Shown: positions 60,122 to 64,000 of the stretch, piece after piece | How the letters are laid out: each line of letters begins with the position of its first letter | How positions within the stretch are numbered: position 1 is the first letter of the stretch | Origin: JASJAR01 sp038530285 | GTDB taxonomy: Bacteria > Pseudomonadota > Alphaproteobacteria > Rhodobacterales > Rhodobacteraceae | Direction of reading: 5' to 3' | Assembly: GCA_038530285.1 (NCBI GenBank) | Contig: JBCBCY010000012.1 | Span: forward strand, 1-64,000 | DNA length: 64,000 nt | The notes under the pieces: generated by a model | What the model saw: the letters and a program-made list of their open reading frames with translations, nothing else | Database searches by the model: none | What the model was told of the DNA's origin: nothing | Position numbers and translations under genes: made by a program

Positions 60122-61432
60122 TCAAAGTACGTAGCGCGACATGTCTGCGGATTTTGCCAGATCGCCCAGATGGGTCTCAACAAAGGCGGCATCTACGGTC
60201 ACGGTCTCGCCCGCCTGGTCGGGGGCTGTGAAGGACAGATCTTCAAAAACCCGTTCCATCACGGTGTAAAGCCGCCGCGCCCCGATGTTTTCGACCGATT
60301 GATTCACGTCGGCTGCGATTTTGGCCAGGGCCGCTATCCCGTCTTGGGTGAAGGTCACGGTGACCTCTTCGGTGGCCATCAGCGCGGTGTATTGCAGGGT
60401 GAGCGCGTTGTCGGTTTCTGTCAGGATGCGCACGAAATCATCTTCGGTGAGTGCGCGCAACTCGACCCGGATCGGCAGGCGGCCCTGCAGTTCGGGCAAC
60501 AGGTCCGACGGCTTGGCGATGTGGAACGCGCCTGAGGCGATAAACAAGATATGGTCGGTCTTGATCGGCCCGTGTTTGGTGGACACGGTCGTGCCTTCGA
60601 TCAAGGGCAGAAGATCGCGCTGGACCCCTTCGCGGGACACATCCGCGCCGCGCGCGTCCGCCCGCGCGGTCACTTTGTCGATCTCATCAAGAAACACGAT
60701 GCCGTTCTGTTCAACAGCGTTTAGCGCCTGTTTAGTGACTGTTTCGTCATCCAGAAGCTTGTCGGCCTCTTCTTTCAGCAAGACCCCGTAGCTGTCGGCG
60801 ACGCTCATTCTTTTGCGTGTGGTCCGGCCCTGGAAGGCCTTGCCGAACAGATCGCCAAGGTTCATGCCGCCCGGCATCCCGCCGCCGGGTTGGCCAGGGA
60901 TTTCAAACGCAGGAAAAGGCGAAGATGTATCGGCCAGCTCAAGTTCGATCATCGTGTCGTCCAGCTCGCCCGAGCGGAGCTTTTTGCGAAACATCTCGCG
61001 GGTTTGTTCGCGCGCCCCGTCCCCGGCGATGGCGGCCAGCACGCGTTCTTCCGCGTTTTCTTCCGCGCGCGATTTCACATCCTCGCGCATCAGATCGCGG
61101 GTCTGGGTGATCGCGGCTTCAATCAGATCGCGGATGATCTGTTCGACATCGCGGCCAACATAGCCGACCTCGGTGAACTTCGTCGCCTCAACCTTCAGGA
61201 ACGGCGCGCGGGCAAGCTTCGCCAGCCGGCGCGAGATTTCGGTTTTGCCGACGCCAGTGGGCCCGATCATCAGGATGTTCTTCGGATACACCTCATCGCG
61301 CAGATCATCGCCCAGTTGTTTGCGCCGCCAGCGATTGCGCAGCGCGACTGCGACCGCACGCTTGGCGTCGGCCTGGCCGATGATGAAGCGGTCAAGTTCC
61401 GACACGATTTCGCGGGGGGTCAGGTCAGTCAT
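60122..61432 (-). CDS. hslU: ATP-dependent protease ATPase subunit HslU
   Basis: HslU unfolds substrates for the HslV protease. The 436-residue AAA+ protein starts MTDLTPREIVSELDRFIIGQADAKRAVAVALRNRWRR, with Walker A GPTGVGKTEISRRLAK, the pore motif in VEATKFTEVGYVGRDVEQIIRDL, Walker B GIVFLDEIDKV and RRLYTVMERVFEDLSF. A GTG at 61441 is an alternative start, but ATG 61432 overlaps the DUF2157 stop by 8 bp and fits the family. hslV is not adjacent: a membrane-protein gene lies between them. Confidence 0.96.
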   Translation of the reverse strand: MTDLTPREIVSELDRFIIGQADAKRAVAVALRNRWRRKQLGDDLRDEVYPKNILMIGPTGVGKTEISRRLAKLARAPFLKVEATKFTEVGYVGRDVEQIIRDLIEAAITQTRDLMREDVKSRAEENAEERVLAAIAGDGAREQTREMFRKKLRSGELDDTMIELELADTSSPFPAFEIPGQPGGGMPGGMNLGDLFGKAFQGRTTRKRMSVADSYGVLLKEEADKLLDDETVTKQALNAVEQNGIVFLDEIDKVTARADARGADVSREGVQRDLLPLIEGTTVSTKHGPIKTDHILFIASGAFHIAKPSDLLPELQGRLPIRVELRALTEDDFVRILTETDNALTLQYTALMATEEVTVTFTQDGIAALAKIAADVNQSVENIGARRLYTVMERVFEDLSFTAPDQAGETVTVDAAFVETHLGDLAKSADMSRYVL

Positions 61433-62513
61433 GGACGACACCTTTCAAAGAACTGGGGGGCAAACGGTCCAAGGGCAGGATCGGGCCGAGGATGGACAGA
61501 AACACAGCGCGAATCCTGTCCCAGAAGGCGCCAAGGACCAAAAGTGCGGCGCCGAGAACCAAGATGGTGACCGCGCCGCCTTCGCCGTCAAACACGGTGA
61601 AGGCGATCGCTACGGAATAGCCAATCGCGGCCAGAAGGAAGGACCGGCGGTCGATCACAATCGCGACCACGGCAAATAGCGCAAGAATGCCGATTAACGC
61701 GGTGTTGGCAGCCGCCGTTTCGCGCGAAAACAGCGTCAGCGCGAGGGTGTTTACCAGTGCTGGGGCGGCAACCACATGCAGCCAGAACCCGTTGGCGGAC
61801 CGGCGCGTCACCCGGTGGGGGTCGGACATGTCAAACACCATCGCCACGGCAAATACCGCACAGCCAAGTGCGAGGGTGATCAGCGCAAATGGCCCGTCGG
61901 CGGACAGCAAAAACAGATCAGCGGGGCTTTCAGGCGTCCCGCTCTGGGTGGCGGCTATCAGCACGGCAACGATGAACAAGCCCACTGCGATCATCGCCAT
62001 GGCAAAGGGCACCCGGAAGCGCCACCAATAGACCACCAATGCCAGTGTCCCGACCGCATAGGGCAAGGGTAGAGACGAATAGTCTTCCTGTGCGACCATG
62101 AAGGGCTGCGCAAAATAGGCGGTCAGCGCAAAGGCGGCGTTCACCGCAAACAGGGCAGACAGCGCGATGGCGGGCGCCACCATGCGACGGCGGCGGATGA
62201 AGTATTCCGACAACGCCCAAAGCATGACCGCGCCGATGCCACCATATAGGACCGCGCTGTTTTGGACGTTTGAAATCTCAGACGTCATGGAAAACCCGAT
62301 GACCCCGGCCCAGCCCGCTGTCAGAATACCCAGGCCCACGACAATGAAGATCTCATTGAACCCTTTGAACAACTCGAACGGTTCATCCCCGGGGGCCAGA
62401 TTTTCGCGCGCGCCGCGGCGGCTGTCGGACAGGCCCTGAAGCCGCGCGCCTTGGGCTTCGGTCAGGATGCCGGCGGCAACCGCGGCCTTTATGTCATCAG
62501 GGGTCACGGTCAA
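61425..62513 (-). CDS. DUF2157-type polytopic membrane protein
   Basis: A 362-residue protein. A short N-terminal soluble part (DDIKAAVAAGILTEAQGARLQGLSDSR) of the kind seen in DUF2157 proteins is followed by about ten hydrophobic segments (from GFNEIFIVVGLGILTAGWAGVIG to ATILVLGAALLVLGAFW). No transport motif is visible. It is inserted between hslV (3 bp away) and hslU (8-bp overlap) on the same strand and is surely cotranscribed with them. The function is unknown. Confidence 0.78.
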   Translation of the reverse strand: MTVTPDDIKAAVAAGILTEAQGARLQGLSDSRRGARENLAPGDEPFELFKGFNEIFIVVGLGILTAGWAGVIGFSMTSEISNVQNSAVLYGGIGAVMLWALSEYFIRRRRMVAPAIALSALFAVNAAFALTAYFAQPFMVAQEDYSSLPLPYAVGTLALVVYWWRFRVPFAMAMIAVGLFIVAVLIAATQSGTPESPADLFLLSADGPFALITLALGCAVFAVAMVFDMSDPHRVTRRSANGFWLHVVAAPALVNTLALTLFSRETAAANTALIGILALFAVVAIVIDRRSFLLAAIGYSVAIAFTVFDGEGGAVTILVLGAALLVLGAFWDRIRAVFLSILGPILPLDRLPPSSLKGVVHD

Positions 62514-62516
62514 CGA

Positions 62517-63074
62517 TCAGCCCTTGGCGATCTTTTCGACGGTGAGGTTGCCGTTGGTGTAAACACAGATATCGGCGGCAATCGCCATGGCTTTGCGCGC
62601 GACCGTTTCGGCGTCATCTGGCCCGTCCATCAGCGCGCGGCCGGCCGCCAGCGCGTAATTCCCGCCAGAGCCAATCGCAGTGACGTCATGTTCGGGTTCC
62701 AACACGTCCCCTGCCCCGGTCACCACGTAGAGTTCTGCCCCATCGGTCACGATCAAGAAGGCTTCGAGCTTTTGCAGGTACTTGTCAGTGCGCCAGTCTT
62801 TGGCAAGCTCCACCGCGGCGCGCTGCAACTGCCCGGGCGTGGCTTCCAGCTTGGCTTCCAGCCGTTCCAGCAGCGTGAAGGCATCGGCGGTTGAACCCGC
62901 AAACCCGGCGACAATGTCCAGACCCCCTGGCGTAAGGCGCCGCACCTTTTTGGCGGTGCCCTTGATCACGGTTTGGCCAAGGCTGACCTGTCCGTCGCCT
63001 GCGATCACCACCTCGTTGCCCTTGCGGACCCCGATGATCGTCGTGCCGTGCCAGCCTGGGAAGTCGTTTGCCAT
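62517..63074 (-). CDS. hslV: ATP-dependent protease subunit HslV
   Basis: HslV is the proteasome-like threonine protease of the HslUV complex. The 185-residue protein starts MANDFPGWHGTTIIGVRKG; processing after Gly10 would expose the catalytic Thr11. KVRRLTPGGLDIVAGFAGSTADAFTLLERLEAKLE and AIGSGGNYALAAGRAL are typical. It is the first gene of the hslV-DUF2157-hslU operon; a terminator upstream separates it from trxA. Confidence 0.96.
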   Translation of the reverse strand: MANDFPGWHGTTIIGVRKGNEVVIAGDGQVSLGQTVIKGTAKKVRRLTPGGLDIVAGFAGSTADAFTLLERLEAKLEATPGQLQRAAVELAKDWRTDKYLQKLEAFLIVTDGAELYVVTGAGDVLEPEHDVTAIGSGGNYALAAGRALMDGPDDAETVARKAMAIAADICVYTNGNLTVEKIAKG

Positions 63075-63143
63075 AATACCCTCCGTCGTCTGGGCCTATA
63101 TGGCGGTGGGCCCCCGGACACACAAGTCAGGTCGCGAGGGCGC

Positions 63144-63167
63144 AAAAAAGGGCGCCCACGGGCACCC
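63144..63167 (-). terminator. Rho-independent terminator downstream of trxA
   Basis: On the minus strand GGGTGCC and GGCGCCC form a 7-bp stem (one G-U pair) with a 4-base loop, followed by six T (63149-63144). It ends trxA and lies 70 bp upstream of the hslV start. Confidence 0.85.
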
Positions 63168-63190
63168 TTGTCATTTGCATGTCGAACTAC

Positions 63191-63511
63191 CTAGATCGCG
63201 TCTTTGATCCAGCCTTCCAAAGCGGCTTTGGGGGCAGCGCCCGTCTTGTTCGACACGACCTCGCCGTCCTTGAACAAAAACAGCGCAGGAATGCCGCGCA
63301 CGCCAAGCTGACCGGCGTTGGCCTGGTCTTCGTCGACATTGACCTTCACGATCTTGACCTGGCCGGCGTATTCTTCGGACAATTCTTCAAGGGCGGGGCC
63401 GATCTGCTTGCAGGGGCCGCACCACGGGGCCCAGAAATCCACCACGACGGGGATGTCTGAGTTCCGGACTTCGGCTTCGAACGTATCGTCGGTGACGGGG
63501 ACGGTGCCCAT
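63191..63511 (-). CDS. trxA: Thioredoxin
   Basis: A 106-residue cytoplasmic thioredoxin. The active site WCGPCK has Cys31 and Cys34; DFWAPWCGPCKQIGPALEEL and RGIPALFLFKDGEVVSNKTGA (cis-Pro) follow the family. GGAGG is present just before the start. It lies downstream of addA, the common order in Rhodobacterales. Confidence 0.97.
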   Translation of the reverse strand: MGTVPVTDDTFEAEVRNSDIPVVVDFWAPWCGPCKQIGPALEELSEEYAGQVKIVKVNVDEDQANAGQLGVRGIPALFLFKDGEVVSNKTGAAPKAALEGWIKDAI

Positions 63512-63572
63512 GGCAGCCTCCTAAAGCGGGGAATGAACAGGTTGACGAACGTAAGGTCGCCTTGGTGCCACG

Positions 63573-64000
63573 TCAAGATATGGCGGTGTCTTGTAACGCT
63601 TGCCTCACGATCTCGTGCGGGATGGGCATGAGCGTCGCGGTTTGGGTCCACAATACGGCCGTCTCGATCCGCCGGTCAGGGTATAGATCGCCAAGGGCGG
63701 CCGCATAGGCCCCCAGTTGGCGAAGGATGCCACCCGGCGTTTCCGCAGGACGCTCGGGCACCACGCGGTTGGACTTGAAATCAACCGCCAAGACGTGGTC
63801 TGGCCGGATCACAAGCCGGTCGATGGACCCCGTCAGCAGGGCACCATCAAAGATTGCCGGAGAGGCCACGATATCAACTTCGGCCAGGCTGTCAGGCCCA
63901 AAGAGGTGGGAAAGATCGTCTTGTGCGAGAAGCCTCAAGGCGGTTTGTGCCGCTTCGGCAGACAGATCGGCAGGACCATCGGCCAGCAATTTCTGGGCGA
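63573..64000 (-). CDS. addA: Double-strand break repair helicase/nuclease AddA, C-terminal end (cut by window edge)
   Basis: The last about 140 residues of AddA, which with AddB processes double-strand breaks for recombination. The visible part is the PD-(D/E)XK nuclease domain: LLTGSIDRLVIRPDHVLAVDFKSNRVVP (catalytic Asp and DxK), then QLGAYAAALGDLYPDRRIETAVLWTQTATLMPIP. The frame is open to the right edge, so the helicase part lies outside. AddA is inferred from this motif and the position next to trxA. Confidence 0.8.
   Translation of the reverse strand, partial: AQKLLADGPADLSAEAAQTALRLLAQDDLSHLFGPDSLAEVDIVASPAIFDGALLTGSIDRLVIRPDHVLAVDFKSNRVVPERPAETPGGILRQLGAYAAALGDLYPDRRIETAVLWTQTATLMPIPHEIVRQALQDTAIS

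Overview
The window looks like chromosomal core sequence from an alphaproteobacterium of the Rhodobacterales (Roseobacter group). The support is high GC with dense, overlapping operons, family-typical protein sequences (long-N-terminus IF-2, YlxR-L7Ae protein, HrcA-GrpE pair, HslVU), and above all the gene order parB-parA-rsmG-mnmG-mnmE-rho | maf-aroE-coaE-dnaQ-secB, which flanks the replication origin in many Alphaproteobacteria. I see no rRNA, tRNA, CRISPR array, prophage or insertion sequence.

Layout. 1-4300: 5' half of secA (minus), then a parvulin-argJ-mutT run. Bases 1-72 are a fold-back palindrome that looks like a contig-end artefact. 4300-9960: rimP-nusA-ylxR-infB operon (minus) with a terminator-like hairpin in its leader. 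9960-12470: DUF1800/DUF1501 pair. 12500-19400: CAP-domain protein, proline iminopeptidase, ubiG, MarR regulator, nitrilase, glutaredoxin, ComF, a methyltransferase-like protein and ferrochelatase. 19400-21170: a TetR regulator and a pspA-yiaAB envelope-stress operon, tied together by four copies of the palindrome TGAAC-N3-GTTCA. 21190-26730: two L,D-transpeptidases around a CAP lipoprotein, then a two-gene ABC exporter. 26880-33870: cca-nudL-hslO operon, a Nudix gene, a REC-PP2C phosphatase divergent from an HPt protein, argG and a sulfotransferase-like gene. 34000-43980: exported msrA, maeB, mutS, hrcA-grpE, rph-rdgB-hemW. 43975-51276: the minus-strand block parB-parA-rsmG-mnmG-mnmE-rho-hemJ with two near-perfect parS sites. 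51277-51670: a 394-bp gene-free, locally AT-rich gap that is the best candidate for oriC. 51671-54384: the plus-strand block maf-aroE-coaE-dnaQ. 54377-64000: secB, fxsA, a Tim44-like gene, mltA, smr, an MFS transporter, a DUF900 hydrolase, hslV-DUF2157-hslU, trxA and the 3' end of addA.

How the genes fit together. Genes on both sides of 51277-51670 are transcribed away from it, as expected for leading-strand genes at an origin, and the parABS partition system lies 5-8 kb to one side. The rest is mostly translation, protein quality control, heme, arginine and envelope maintenance. The observations most worth following are the origin/parS arrangement, the TetR-psp operator array, the leader terminator of the nusA operon and the palindromic left edge of the sequence.
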